Shown one piece after another: positions 9,423 to 18,440 of a stretch of DNA of 64,000 nt (position 1 is its first letter; each line of letters starts with the position of its first letter). The stretch is from Chryseobacterium arthrosphaerae (GTDB lineage: Bacteria; Bacteroidota; Bacteroidia; Flavobacteriales; Weeksellaceae): the NCBI RefSeq assembly GCF_001684965.1, contig NZ_MAYG01000001.1:1302001-1366000 (forward strand), read 5' to 3'. The translations under genes and the position numbers were made by a program. The notes beneath the pieces were generated by a model that saw nothing but the letters and a program-made list of their open reading frames with translations, was not told the DNA's origin and did not search any database.

Positions 9423-10367
9423 ATGGAAAAAAGAAAGATCAAAAACACAGATCTTGCCGTAGCTCCCATCAATTTTGGAGGCAATGTGTTTGGCTGGACT
9501 CTGGATGAACAACAGTCTTTTGATATACTTGACCGGTTTACAGAAGCCGGTTTCAATTTTGTAGACACTGCAGACACCTATTCATGGTGGGTAAACGGTA
9601 AAGGCGGTCAATCTGAAGAAATCATCGGAAAATGGATGAAAAGCCGTGCCAACCGTAAGGATATCGTACTCGCAACCAAAGTAGGTTCGGAAACGAAAGA
9701 ACATGGATTTGATATCAGCAGGAAACATATCTTACAATCCGTTGATGAATCACTGCAAAGACTTCAGACGGATCATATTGATATTTATTATACCCATTTT
9801 GACGATCATACCACTCCGGTAGAAGAAACACTTTCTGCCTATGATGAGATTATCAAAGCGGGAAAAGTACGCTATATTGCAGCCTCCAATCTGTCTCCGG
9901 AACGTTTGAAGGCTTCATTTGAGGCATCAGAAAAGTACAGTCTTCCTAAATATGTAGCATTACAGCCGCATTACAACCTGATGGAAAGAGAAGGTTTTGA
10001 AAAAAATTATGCCCCTCTGGCAGAACAGTTTAACCTGAGTGTATTCCCATACTGGTCTCTGGCTGCAGGATTTTTGACAGGTAAATACCGCACTGAAGCC
10101 GACCTTACAAAAAGCGCAAGGGGAGAAGGCGTAAGAAAATACCTGAATCCTAAAGGCCTTGAAGTCTTAAAAGCTTTGGATCAGGTGGGAGAGAAACATA
10201 AAGCTCCTCAAAGCACGGTTGCTTTAGCATGGTTATTAGCGAATCCGTTGATCACAGCACCTATCGTAAGTGCAACCAGTGCATCACAGCTTGAAACACT
10301 GTTCAATGCTCCCAAACTTGTACTGGACCAGGAAGATCTTGATCTGTTGAATAAAGCCAGCAACTGA
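9423..10367 (+). CDS. aldo/keto reductase
   Basis: 314 residues, full length for the AKR superfamily. The catalytic tetrad can be placed: Asp and Tyr in VDTADTYSWW (about 48-56), Lys in LATKVGS (about 82), His in YYTHFDD (about 123). The C-terminal cofactor loop has the usual 'APIVSATSASQLE' form binding NADP(H). It would reduce aldehydes or ketones to alcohols in the cytoplasm. Substrate not deducible. Monocistronic, with a terminator 28 bases downstream. Confidence 0.9.
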   Translation: MEKRKIKNTDLAVAPINFGGNVFGWTLDEQQSFDILDRFTEAGFNFVDTADTYSWWVNGKGGQSEEIIGKWMKSRANRKDIVLATKVGSETKEHGFDISRKHILQSVDESLQRLQTDHIDIYYTHFDDHTTPVEETLSAYDEIIKAGKVRYIAASNLSPERLKASFEASEKYSLPKYVALQPHYNLMEREGFEKNYAPLAEQFNLSVFPYWSLAAGFLTGKYRTEADLTKSARGEGVRKYLNPKGLEVLKALDQVGEKHKAPQSTVALAWLLANPLITAPIVSATSASQLETLFNAPKLVLDQEDLDLLNKASN

Positions 10368-10395
10368 TTTTCAACTTTCATATAGATTATAATTA

Positions 10396-10424
10396 AATCC
10401 GTTCAGTAAAATATTGAACGGATT
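10396..10424 (+). terminator. hairpin terminator after aldo/keto reductase
   Basis: A perfect 10-bp stem (AATCCGTTCA / TGAACGGATT) with a 9-base loop, followed by an A/T tract. Confidence 0.7.
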
Positions 10425-10476
10425 ATTAATTATTTCAGGTAGTATTATGATTTGTAAATGGCTGCCATTCATCAGG

Positions 10477-10526
10477 AACGGGCTTTAGCCCGTTTAATAA
10501 AAACAAGAATTCCAACGGCTTTAGCC
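10477..10526. repeat. REP-like hairpin pair (GGCTTTAGCC type)
   Basis: Two related hairpins lie in tandem: AACGGGCTTTAGCCCGTT (10477-10494, 7-bp stem and tetraloop) and GGCTTTAGCC (10517-10526). A core this regular, repeated within 50 bases of non-coding DNA, is typical of the extragenic palindromes seen in many Bacteroidota genomes. Confidence 0.5.
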
Positions 10527-10624
10527 AAAACCTGAAGAAAGATGCAAACAGAATTTTTTAGATATTTGATTTTCTTAATGCATACCCCCTTTGTATATCA
10601 TCCTATTTTGTAATCATCACTCCC

Positions 10625-10644
10625 TTTGTCATTCCGTAGGAATC
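10625..10644 (+). repeat. dispersed palindromic repeat GTCATTCCG-GGAAT, copy 1
   Basis: TTTGTCATTCCGTAGGAATC contains the palindrome ATTCC-GTA-GGAAT. The same 20-base unit, with one extra base, occurs in reverse orientation at 42392-42412. Two copies 32 kb apart in spacers indicate an interspersed element. Confidence 0.5.
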
Positions 10645-10722
10645 CAGCCTTTGTATTAAAATTTAAGAAATAAATTTTTTAAATAGTTTATGGAGCCTTA
10701 ATAATTCGTAATCTCAGCAGTT

Positions 10723-12570
10723 CTAATCAGAATACTCTTTCAGCAGTTGTCTGTAGCTCATGAGGATAGAAGATTTTGAAATAAACCCTATGAAATCATT
10801 GGCTTCACTCACTACCGGAAGATTCCATACACCGGTATTATCAAAAGTCTGAAGAATTTCCAGAGGTTTATCTTCACGATGGAGAATCGCTGGAGGAGCT
10901 TTCATCACCTGGATCACCGTTTGTAAAGAATCGGTTTCTTTATTGAAAAGGTAAGGCCTGATATCATCCAGAGTAAGTACTCCTTTCAGTTTTCTGTGAT
11001 CATCCACTACCGCAAAAATATTCTTGTTTCCGTTTTTCACAAGCTCAAAAAGCTCTGTAATAGACGCATTCTCATTGATGGTCTGTGAATATTGATCAAT
11101 AAAATCTTCTGTTCTCAATGCAAAAAGGAGGTTTTTATCATGCTTATTTGTAAAAATTTTCCCTTCGTCTGCCAATGATTTCAGTTCCGGAGAAATAGGC
11201 GAGAACCATTTGGCAATAAGATAGGACATTACAGAAACAATCATCAGCGGGATAAACAGGTCATATCCAAAACTGGATTCTGCAATCAGAAATATTGCAG
11301 TAAGGGGAGCATACAGAACGCCACTCATTGCTCCTGCCATTCCTACAAGAACAAGATTGGTAACAGGCACATCCGTGAAACCTATATGCTGGCAAACCAG
11401 CGCAAATAAATACCCCAGTGTACCTCCTGCAAAAAGTGAAGGGGCAAAATTCCCCCCGTTCCCGCCACTGAATATGGTAAAAGAAGTTGCAAATGCTTTT
11501 AAAAGCAATACCAGCACCAGAAATACAATGATCGTCCAGTCTCCGATTTCGAAATACCTGAAGAAACTGTTTTCAATGATCGAATAAGTATTTCCATTGG
11601 TAAAAGCCTTGACCGTTTCATATCCTTCCCCGAATAAAGGAGGAAAAAGAACACAGAGCAATGACAGAACAGCGCCTCCGAACATTGCTTTACGCATCTT
11701 TGAAAGTTGGAGTCCTTTGATGAAATGCTCCACTTTCTGGGAAATGATCACAAAATAACGGGCATACAGGCCGGTAACCAATCCCAGGATAAGATAATAG
11801 GGTACGTTTTTATAATTAAAGGGATCTCTGGTATAAAACCTGAAAAGAACATCTTCCTGAAGTAAAATCCGGGATAAAAGACTCCCGCAGACTGCCGCCA
11901 CCACCAAAGGAATAAAATCTGTAAAAACAACCCCGGTGAGCAGGATTTCAAATGCAAACATAATTCCTGCAATAGGTGCGTTGAATGCTGAAGCAATACC
12001 GGCAGTTGCCCCCGCTGCCAGCAACAGGGTACGTTCCTTGTAGCTGAGCCTGTAGGTTTGGGCATAATTTGATCCGATGGCTGCCCCGGTAACGGCTATC
12101 GGGCTTTCTAACCCGGCAGAACCTCCCAATCCCACGGTAATCGCACTCTGAATAACCTGTGAATACATTTTAACAGAAGCCACAATACTGGAATTCTGGG
12201 CAATTTCATACAGGATAGCCCCAATCCCTTTTCTGTCCTGGCCTTTGAAAAGGGTTAAAACGATCATTGTCGTCAGTACAATGCCCAGAAAAGGAAATAC
12301 AATATAAAATAAGATCTGGTATTCAAAGTGAACTTTATTGGTAATAAAATAATGGATGTTGTGTACCAGTGTTTTCAGGATGACTCCGGCAAGACCCGCT
12401 GTACACCCTACCAGAATTCCGGAAAGCACCAGAAACTGATTCCGGCTCAGTCTGTTGTTCAGCCAGTGCAGGATAAGCTCATAGCTGCGTGCTTTTTCTA
12501 ATCCGTATTTCTGGAAATCTCTTTTAAATTTAAGGAAACTTAGGTACTTTTTTTTGTTGTGAATTTTCAC
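10723..12570 (-). CDS. ClC-family chloride channel/transporter with C-terminal CBS domains
   Basis: 615 residues. The membrane domain (about 45-450) has the ClC landmarks GGSAGLESP (about 149-157, containing the external gating Glu at about 155), NAPIAGIMFAFE (about 197-208) and the anion-binding GGNGGNFAPS. The last 150 residues are a pair of CBS domains, which bind nucleotides and regulate transport. Two positions deviate from the well-studied transporters. The GSGIP selectivity motif is replaced by a KGIGA-type sequence, and the residue after the Glu of FAFE is Ile where the Escherichia coli antiporter has its proton glutamate. It sits in the inner membrane and moves chloride or another anion. 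Single gene, no clear operon partner. Confidence 0.9.
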   Translation of the reverse strand: MKIHNKKKYLSFLKFKRDFQKYGLEKARSYELILHWLNNRLSRNQFLVLSGILVGCTAGLAGVILKTLVHNIHYFITNKVHFEYQILFYIVFPFLGIVLTTMIVLTLFKGQDRKGIGAILYEIAQNSSIVASVKMYSQVIQSAITVGLGGSAGLESPIAVTGAAIGSNYAQTYRLSYKERTLLLAAGATAGIASAFNAPIAGIMFAFEILLTGVVFTDFIPLVVAAVCGSLLSRILLQEDVLFRFYTRDPFNYKNVPYYLILGLVTGLYARYFVIISQKVEHFIKGLQLSKMRKAMFGGAVLSLLCVLFPPLFGEGYETVKAFTNGNTYSIIENSFFRYFEIGDWTIIVFLVLVLLLKAFATSFTIFSGGNGGNFAPSLFAGGTLGYLFALVCQHIGFTDVPVTNLVLVGMAGAMSGVLYAPLTAIFLIAESSFGYDLFIPLMIVSVMSYLIAKWFSPISPELKSLADEGKIFTNKHDKNLLFALRTEDFIDQYSQTINENASITELFELVKNGNKNIFAVVDDHRKLKGVLTLDDIRPYLFNKETDSLQTVIQVMKAPPAILHREDKPLEILQTFDNTGVWNLPVVSEANDFIGFISKSSILMSYRQLLKEYSD

Positions 12571-12684
12571 CGGAGAAACATTTTAAACTGTTATCAAATT
12601 GATACAGCCCTGTAAATTTATGAAATATCTTACAAAAACCCGACAAATGCTCTTTTTAAATCTACAGTTTGCCGGATGATGATC

Positions 12685-13677
12685 TCACTCCACTTTTTTA
12701 TTTTTCCCCGAAAACAGCATTCCTGCAGCAATGGCTCCCACAATTCCTGCCCCTGCCATAATGAGTGTGTTGGAAGGGATAGAAAATAATGTCTTTCCAT
12801 CAATTCCCGTATTGCCTCTGGAAGGAGCCAGTATGTTTCCTGCTGTATTTTCATCTTTACGGTCCTTCTTCATGATCAGCCGCATACCGGCAGAAGAAAT
12901 ATACCGGATCATACCTGGAAATATTTCATATAAATTTTTAAAAACCACGGCAGACCAGTCCGGATATGAAGCTTCTGTCGGATTTTTAGCAGTTTTTACA
13001 ATAGAAGCTGCCAGCTCACGGGGATCAAATGCCGGTGGAGGAGTGCTCAGCTTTATGCCTGAATAGTTGGCTGCATGTTCTATTCCGGAAGATTTCTGAA
13101 ATCCGGGATAAAGCGCACAGATATGAATGTCCGGAAAATCAGAGACCTCTCCCTGCAAAGTTTCCACCATGCCGCGGATACCGAATTTTGAAGCCGTATA
13201 AGCGGTTCCGTAAGGTGCAGGCATCCAGCCGCCAATAGAAATATTATTAAGCAAGACGCCTCTTTTCTGTCGTTTAAAAACAGGAAGTACTGCATGGGCG
13301 GCATGCATATAACCTAAAAGGTTGGTTTTAATGATCTGTTCTGTAATCTCTGTAGGGATTTCTTCAAATTTTCCAAAAGCCAATACTCCGGCATTATTGA
13401 CCCAATAATCAATCTTTCCGCTAAACTCAAGAGCCTCCGCTACAAGCCTTGAAACTTCTTCTGCATCAGACATATCCGTAGGAACAGCAATAACTGAAAC
13501 TCCAAATTTCCTGCATAGTTCTGCCGTTTCATTCAGAGCGTCTTCATTACGTGCAGCCAGAACGAGATCTGCTCCCTGCTCTGCAAAGGCTTCTGCGGTA
13601 GCCTTACCAATTCCGCTGGAGGCTCCGGTGATGACAACTGTTTCTCCAAAAAAGGGAGGTTTTCTGTGATTTTTCAT
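12685..13677 (-). CDS. short-chain dehydrogenase/reductase with C-terminal membrane helix
   Basis: 330 residues. The N-terminal 250 form a classical SDR: TGASSGIG (about 17-24) for NAD(P), NNAG (about 93-96), the catalytic Ser in NISIGG and YTASK (about 160-164). After the Rossmann domain there is a basic linker and a Gly/Ala-rich hydrophobic helix (SIPSNTLIMAGAGIVGAIAA, about 300-320) ending in a charged tail, so the enzyme is probably anchored in the inner membrane. SDRs with such tails are known in bacteria. Substrate unknown. It lies downstream of, and convergent with nothing but, the ClC gene on the same strand, and no shared promoter is evident. Confidence 0.88.
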   Translation of the reverse strand: MKNHRKPPFFGETVVITGASSGIGKATAEAFAEQGADLVLAARNEDALNETAELCRKFGVSVIAVPTDMSDAEEVSRLVAEALEFSGKIDYWVNNAGVLAFGKFEEIPTEITEQIIKTNLLGYMHAAHAVLPVFKRQKRGVLLNNISIGGWMPAPYGTAYTASKFGIRGMVETLQGEVSDFPDIHICALYPGFQKSSGIEHAANYSGIKLSTPPPAFDPRELAASIVKTAKNPTEASYPDWSAVVFKNLYEIFPGMIRYISSAGMRLIMKKDRKDENTAGNILAPSRGNTGIDGKTLFSIPSNTLIMAGAGIVGAIAAGMLFSGKNKKVE

Positions 13678-13719
13678 AATATTATCGATTTGAGAGTGAT
13701 TTGAGATACTATTTTAACG

Positions 13720-14988
13720 CTATCCGTTCCCCGTATTCCTTTTCGGCATCAGAATAAGTCTGATGGAAGGGTTATTGGTAATAAACAACCGGAACCAGTC
13801 CAGTGCCAGCTGAACTTTACTTCTGAATCCTACCAGAGGAATAATATGAATAAAAAGCCAGGTAAGCCATGCGGTAAATCCTTTAAAGGAAGTCTTCGGA
13901 AGATCCACCACTGCATTAAACTTTGAAATAATTGCCATACTTCCCTTATCATTATACCGGAATGGCTCCAGCACCTTACCGTCTTCTATCCGTTTAAAAT
14001 TAGCCGCCAGATTCTTACCCTGCTGAATGGCCACCTGAGCCAGCTGAGGATGCCCGTTCGGATATTTTTCTTCAGAAAGCATCAGGCAGATGTCTCCCAT
14101 TGCGTAAATATTTGCAGTGTCTTCAACTTTATTGTAACCATCCACCAGCACCCGTCTTCCTTTTCCTATGCTTTTTTCCGGTAATCCTTTGATCTCTCTT
14201 CCCGTTACTCCGGAAGTCCAGATCAGGGTTTCCGTATCGATTGTTTTTCCATCGCTTAATATCACTTTACAGTTGATATAGTCTTTTACAGAAACATTCA
14301 AAAGAATTTTAACTCCTAATTCTTTCAGTTTATCATAAGCGGTTTGCTGAGCCAGCTTACTCATCGGAGAAAGAAGGGAGGGCAATGCATCAATCAGATA
14401 AATGCTTGAGAGATTTAACTTTATTTCCGGATACTCTTTTTTGGCAATATATTTCCCCATTTCAGCCAGCATTCCGGCCAGTTCCACTCCTGTAGGACCA
14501 CCACCGGCAATCACGATATTCTGCAGTTTTTCAGCTTCATTGATGTTCTTGTTTCTTGCTGCTTCTTCCAGCGTCAGTAATACATGGTTTCTGAGGTACA
14601 GTGCTTCTTCAATATTTTTCATAGGAAGGGCATGTTTCTGTACATTTTCCATTCCAAAAAAATTAGATTCCGTTCCCAATGCAAGAACGAGATAATCATA
14701 GCTGAGATTACCGGTGTCTGTTTCAATGGTTTTGTTTTCAGGATGCACCCGGATCAGGCTTCCCATATGAAATTTCACATTTTTATTTTCTGAAAACAGT
14801 TTCCGGAAAGGGTAGCTGATATTGGATGCTTCTATAAATGACGTAGCCACCTGATAAATCAATGGTGGAAAAAAATGGTAATTATTTTTATCTACCAGGG
14901 TAATTTTGAACCTGTTGTCGTTTTTGAGGGATTTGATCAGATTGATGCCTGCAAATCCTCCTCCTACGATCAGAATATGCTTTTTCAT
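13720..14988 (-). CDS. ndh: type II NADH dehydrogenase (NAD(P)/FAD-dependent oxidoreductase)
   Basis: 422 residues from the ATG at 14988, chosen because the FAD-binding motif ILIVGGGFAG follows immediately; the frame stays open for 109 codons upstream, but those overlap the divergent aldo/keto reductase. FAD motif about residues 5-14, NADH motif IVIAGGGPTGVELAG about 165-180, and the second FAD motif NIYAMGDICL about 295-304. The C-terminal 70 residues have amphipathic and hydrophobic stretches (WLTWLFIHIIPLVG) for peripheral attachment to the inner membrane. It passes electrons from NADH to quinone without pumping protons. The gene is divergent from the reductase at 15201. Confidence 0.9.
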   Translation of the reverse strand: MKKHILIVGGGFAGINLIKSLKNDNRFKITLVDKNNYHFFPPLIYQVATSFIEASNISYPFRKLFSENKNVKFHMGSLIRVHPENKTIETDTGNLSYDYLVLALGTESNFFGMENVQKHALPMKNIEEALYLRNHVLLTLEEAARNKNINEAEKLQNIVIAGGGPTGVELAGMLAEMGKYIAKKEYPEIKLNLSSIYLIDALPSLLSPMSKLAQQTAYDKLKELGVKILLNVSVKDYINCKVILSDGKTIDTETLIWTSGVTGREIKGLPEKSIGKGRRVLVDGYNKVEDTANIYAMGDICLMLSEEKYPNGHPQLAQVAIQQGKNLAANFKRIEDGKVLEPFRYNDKGSMAIISKFNAVVDLPKTSFKGFTAWLTWLFIHIIPLVGFRSKVQLALDWFRLFITNNPSIRLILMPKRNTGNG

Positions 14989-15200
14989 ATGAATGAATAT
15001 TGAAATGGTGTATTCAGTTTCATTCAATAACAGGACCAAAGAAGTTATAAAACAAACATTTAACATTAAATAAACATTTCTAAAATCCTTTGCCCAATCT
15101 GCTTTTCGTAATGTTTGAACTCCTTTTTTTTTATTTTTTATCCGGGTCTGCATGATGTTTGCTGCCTGTAGTATTAATCCAACACTTAAATATTTTTGAT

Positions 15201-16193
15201 ATGAAAACAGAGGTTTTAACAGATCTTCACCGATTGGGAATTGGTGGAGTAGCCATAGGAACAGCTTTTGAAAATATAACAGACGAACAATCCTTTGAAA
15301 TTCTGCAGGCAGCATGGGATGCCGGAATCAGGTATTATGATACTTCTCCCTGGTATGGCCTTACAAAGAGTGAAAGAAGATTCGGAAACTTCCTGAAGGA
15401 GAAAGACAGAAGCCAGTTCATTTTTTCAACCAAAGCAGGAAGACTGTTTCATGAAGTTCCTGAATCTGAAGTGCCACCCACCATGTGGAAAAATCCATTG
15501 AATTTTGATTTCCGGCATGATTATACGGCCGATGCTGTTAAAAGATCTATTGATGACAGTCTGGAAAGGACAGGACTTGAGCACATAGATATAGTATATG
15601 TTCACGATCTCTCTGAAGATCAGGTAGGAGACCGTTATCCGTATTTTCTTGAGCAGGCGAGGAAAGGTGCTTTTAAAATACTTTCCGAGCTGCGTGATCA
15701 GGGAATCATCAAAGCATGGGGAATGGGCGTCAATAAGATAGAACCTATTTTAGACTGTATTGAATCTGCAGATCCCGATATCTGTCTTTCTGCTACCCAA
15801 TATTCCATTCTGGAGCATGAAGATGCTGTAGACCGGCTTCTTCCGGCTGTAAAAAAAGCAGGCGTAAAACTGGTGTCAGGAGCAGGCTACAATTCCGGAT
15901 ATCTAGGAGGAAGGGAACGTTATAATTATAAGGAGATCATCCCGAAAGGAATGCATGAAAAAAGAGCCAGAATGTCTGCCATTGCAGAGGAATACAATAT
16001 CAGTCTGATTGATGCTGCCCTCCATTTTGTTCTTGCTTCCGATGAATTTGTTTCCATTATCCCCGGAGCCAGCCGGCCGGAACAGGTGAAAGATAATGTA
16101 GAAGCATTACAGGCCAAAATTCCTTACGATTTCTGGCAGGAGCTGAAAGCAGAAGGCCTGATTTATGAAAAGGCACAAATCCCTACAGAATAG
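15201..16193 (+). CDS. aldo/keto reductase, aldose/pyridoxal dehydrogenase-like
   Basis: 330 residues from the ATG at 15201. An upstream in-frame ATG at 15159 adds 14 residues that do not look conserved. Tetrad: Asp and Tyr in YYDTSPWYG (about 51-59), Lys in FSTKAGR, His in IVYVHDLS. The insert after Lys, with WKNPLNFDF and DYTADAVKRS, is typical of the AKR group that includes D-threo-aldose 1-dehydrogenase and pyridoxal 4-dehydrogenase. It is therefore probably an NAD(P)-linked sugar or vitamin aldehyde dehydrogenase. Divergent from ndh and single. Confidence 0.88.
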   Translation: MKTEVLTDLHRLGIGGVAIGTAFENITDEQSFEILQAAWDAGIRYYDTSPWYGLTKSERRFGNFLKEKDRSQFIFSTKAGRLFHEVPESEVPPTMWKNPLNFDFRHDYTADAVKRSIDDSLERTGLEHIDIVYVHDLSEDQVGDRYPYFLEQARKGAFKILSELRDQGIIKAWGMGVNKIEPILDCIESADPDICLSATQYSILEHEDAVDRLLPAVKKAGVKLVSGAGYNSGYLGGRERYNYKEIIPKGMHEKRARMSAIAEEYNISLIDAALHFVLASDEFVSIIPGASRPEQVKDNVEALQAKIPYDFWQELKAEGLIYEKAQIPTE

Positions 16194-16343
16194 AACAGGT
16201 CTTCTGATTGCAAAGGAAGCATATATTGTTTTGAATAAGATGGTTATCCGTAAATTTATTTTGTACGATCCTGAGTAAGCTTTTTTAAGACAGTTTATAT
16301 TCAAGTTCAGAATTTCTTCAAAATTTAATCATAGCTTTATTGC

Positions 16344-17027
16344 ATGAAAATTTTAATCATTGAAGACGAGACGGAGCTGGCCAGGAGTATCTCAGAATAC
16401 CTTTCCGGAGAAAATTATCTCTGTGAGACAGCCGGCACCTTCGGTGAAGCTATGGGTAAAATAGAAACCTTCGACTACGACTGTATTCTATTGGATATCA
16501 TGCTTCCCGGAGGCAGCGGGCTTACCATTCTGGAAGAATTGAAAAAACTTCATAAACAGGATGGCGTTATTATTATTTCTGCCAAAAATGCCCTTGATGA
16601 TAAAATTGAAGGCCTGAAACTGGGAGCGGATGACTATCTTACCAAACCTTTTCATCTTTCTGAGCTTATGGCAAGGGTATATTCCATCATCCGGAGAAAA
16701 CAGTTCAGCAGCTCCAATGTAATAAGCCAGAATGAATTACAGATTGACCTGCTGGCCAAAACAGTAACTGTACATGAGGAAATGATTTCATTAACGAAGA
16801 AAGAATTTGATCTTCTTATCTATTTCATCGGGAACAAAAATAAAGTTATTTCTAAAAGTACTCTGGCAGAACATCTTTCCGGAGACTTCGCCGATATGCT
16901 TGACAATCACGACTTTGTATATGCCCATGTGAAAAACCTTAAGAAAAAACTATATGATGCAGGATGCGGGCACTATCTTAAAACAGTATATGGGACAGGG
17001 TATAAGTGGGAAAGCCAGGATAATTAA
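16344..17027 (+). CDS. OmpR/PhoB-family response regulator
   Basis: 227 residues. Receiver domain with acidic pocket EDE at 7-9, phosphoacceptor Asp51 in LLDIMLP and Lys101 in TKPF. The C-terminal winged helix (about 130-225) shows the usual LTKKEFDLL and the final YGTGYKW. It is a DNA-binding transcription factor controlled by the kinase gene that follows after 31 bases. Its likely targets are the five co-directional genes downstream, which is inference from order. A near-consensus -7 element (TAGCTTTA) lies about 10 bases before the start. Confidence 0.93.
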   Translation: MKILIIEDETELARSISEYLSGENYLCETAGTFGEAMGKIETFDYDCILLDIMLPGGSGLTILEELKKLHKQDGVIIISAKNALDDKIEGLKLGADDYLTKPFHLSELMARVYSIIRRKQFSSSNVISQNELQIDLLAKTVTVHEEMISLTKKEFDLLIYFIGNKNKVISKSTLAEHLSGDFADMLDNHDFVYAHVKNLKKKLYDAGCGHYLKTVYGTGYKWESQDN

Positions 17028-17058
17028 GACAATTCATAACCCATAATTCATCATTATA

Positions 17059-18345
17059 TTGAAGCCTCTATTAACAAAAACCACCAAGCCCTTTCTGATC
17101 TACGTACTTATTGTGCTGATGATCAGTATTCCCGTGTATTATTTTGTAGTAGATACGATCTGGCAAAGTGAACTGGATGAACATAACCAGATCATTGTAG
17201 AGAAAACGGCTTATGAATTCAATCAACTGAAGCTTTCGGACGAAGCATTGGATAAAAGCCTTGAATTATGGAATCACATTCAGCCCGAAACAAATATTGA
17301 AAGAATTACTGCTGATCAGATTAAAAATGATACTGCCTATACCTACGAAAAACACTTACCTTTTATATCCGAACAAAAAAAGGAGCGCTACAGATGCCTG
17401 AAAAAGGTAGTATACGTTCAGGGCAAACCATATCTTTTTACAATACAGACCAACATTGAAGAGTCTCACGAAACCATAGCAGTCATTGCCATGATCACTA
17501 TATTTTTCTTTGTGGTTATTGTTCTTGGTCTTTTGTACCTGAACAGAAAACTTTCATCTTCTGTCTGGAAACCGTTCAGGGATACGCTGGACCGCTTGAA
17601 AACATTTAATCTCAACAGCCAGTCCAATATTGAATTTCCCACCTCGGATACAGTAGAATTTGAAGAACTCAATCAATCACTTTACAAACTGATAGAACGC
17701 AACGTTTCTACCTATAAAACCCAGAAAGAATTTACGGAAAATGCATCTCATGAGCTTCAGACACCGCTTGCCATCATCAAAAATAAACTTGATCTTTTGC
17801 TCCAGGACCAGGATCTGACCGAAAAACAGTACGGAATTGCAGAAGACATCAATAAAGCACTCATCAGAAGTTCCCGGATCAATAAAAATCTTTTGCTGCT
17901 GGCTAAAATTGATAACCATCAGTTTGATAATTCTGAAACGATAGCGCTGGACCATCTGCTTCGGCAAAGTACCAACGCTCTCGAAGAGCATTTTGAACAA
18001 AAAAACATTGCCGTCCAGCAAAATATAGCGGATGATGTACAGGTAAACGGAAACAGTATCCTGAGCGAAATCCTGATCAACAATCTTATCATCAATGCTA
18101 TCCGCCATACTTCTCCGGGAGGATCCATTATTATAAATCTGACGAAGTCTGTTTTTGAAGTGTCGAATTCAGGAACAGAAAAACTGGATCCGGATCTGCT
18201 GTTCAAGAGGTTCTCAAAACTTTCAACAGATAACAGCGGCAGCGGATTGGGATTGTCTATCATCCAGGAAATCTGCAGATTTCATCACTGGACCGTCAGC
18301 TATAGGTTTGAAAACAGCCGCCATATCTTCACTGTTAATTTATAG
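17059..18345 (+). CDS. sensor histidine kinase
   Basis: 428 residues, starting at a TTG codon (17059). No ATG precedes the first membrane helix in this frame, so TTG is the best start. Two membrane helices (about 11-31 and 140-160) enclose a periplasmic sensor of about 108 residues without recognised fold. The dimerisation helix has ENASHELQTP with His231. The ATPase domain has the N box NNLIINAIRH and the G2 box GSGLGLSI. There is no clear HAMP domain. It should phosphorylate the regulator encoded 31 bases upstream. The signal is unknown. The neighbouring transporter and envelope genes suggest an envelope or anion signal. Confidence 0.92.
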   Translation: MKPLLTKTTKPFLIYVLIVLMISIPVYYFVVDTIWQSELDEHNQIIVEKTAYEFNQLKLSDEALDKSLELWNHIQPETNIERITADQIKNDTAYTYEKHLPFISEQKKERYRCLKKVVYVQGKPYLFTIQTNIEESHETIAVIAMITIFFFVVIVLGLLYLNRKLSSSVWKPFRDTLDRLKTFNLNSQSNIEFPTSDTVEFEELNQSLYKLIERNVSTYKTQKEFTENASHELQTPLAIIKNKLDLLLQDQDLTEKQYGIAEDINKALIRSSRINKNLLLLAKIDNHQFDNSETIALDHLLRQSTNALEEHFEQKNIAVQQNIADDVQVNGNSILSEILINNLIINAIRHTSPGGSIIINLTKSVFEVSNSGTEKLDPDLLFKRFSKLSTDNSGSGLGLSIIQEICRFHHWTVSYRFENSRHIFTVNL

Positions 18346-18440
18346 TTAAAAAAAATACAGACTCCGGCAATTCAAAATTTCTTCTAAATCAGGTTACATC
18401 TTTGTAAAGAAAATACACTGAGGTATAAATAGATTTAGAA

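Noticed and set aside
14989..15315. N-terminal extension of the NADH dehydrogenase frame
   Set aside because: The 109 extra codons overlap the divergent aldo/keto reductase gene and lie before the FAD motif that normally starts the protein.
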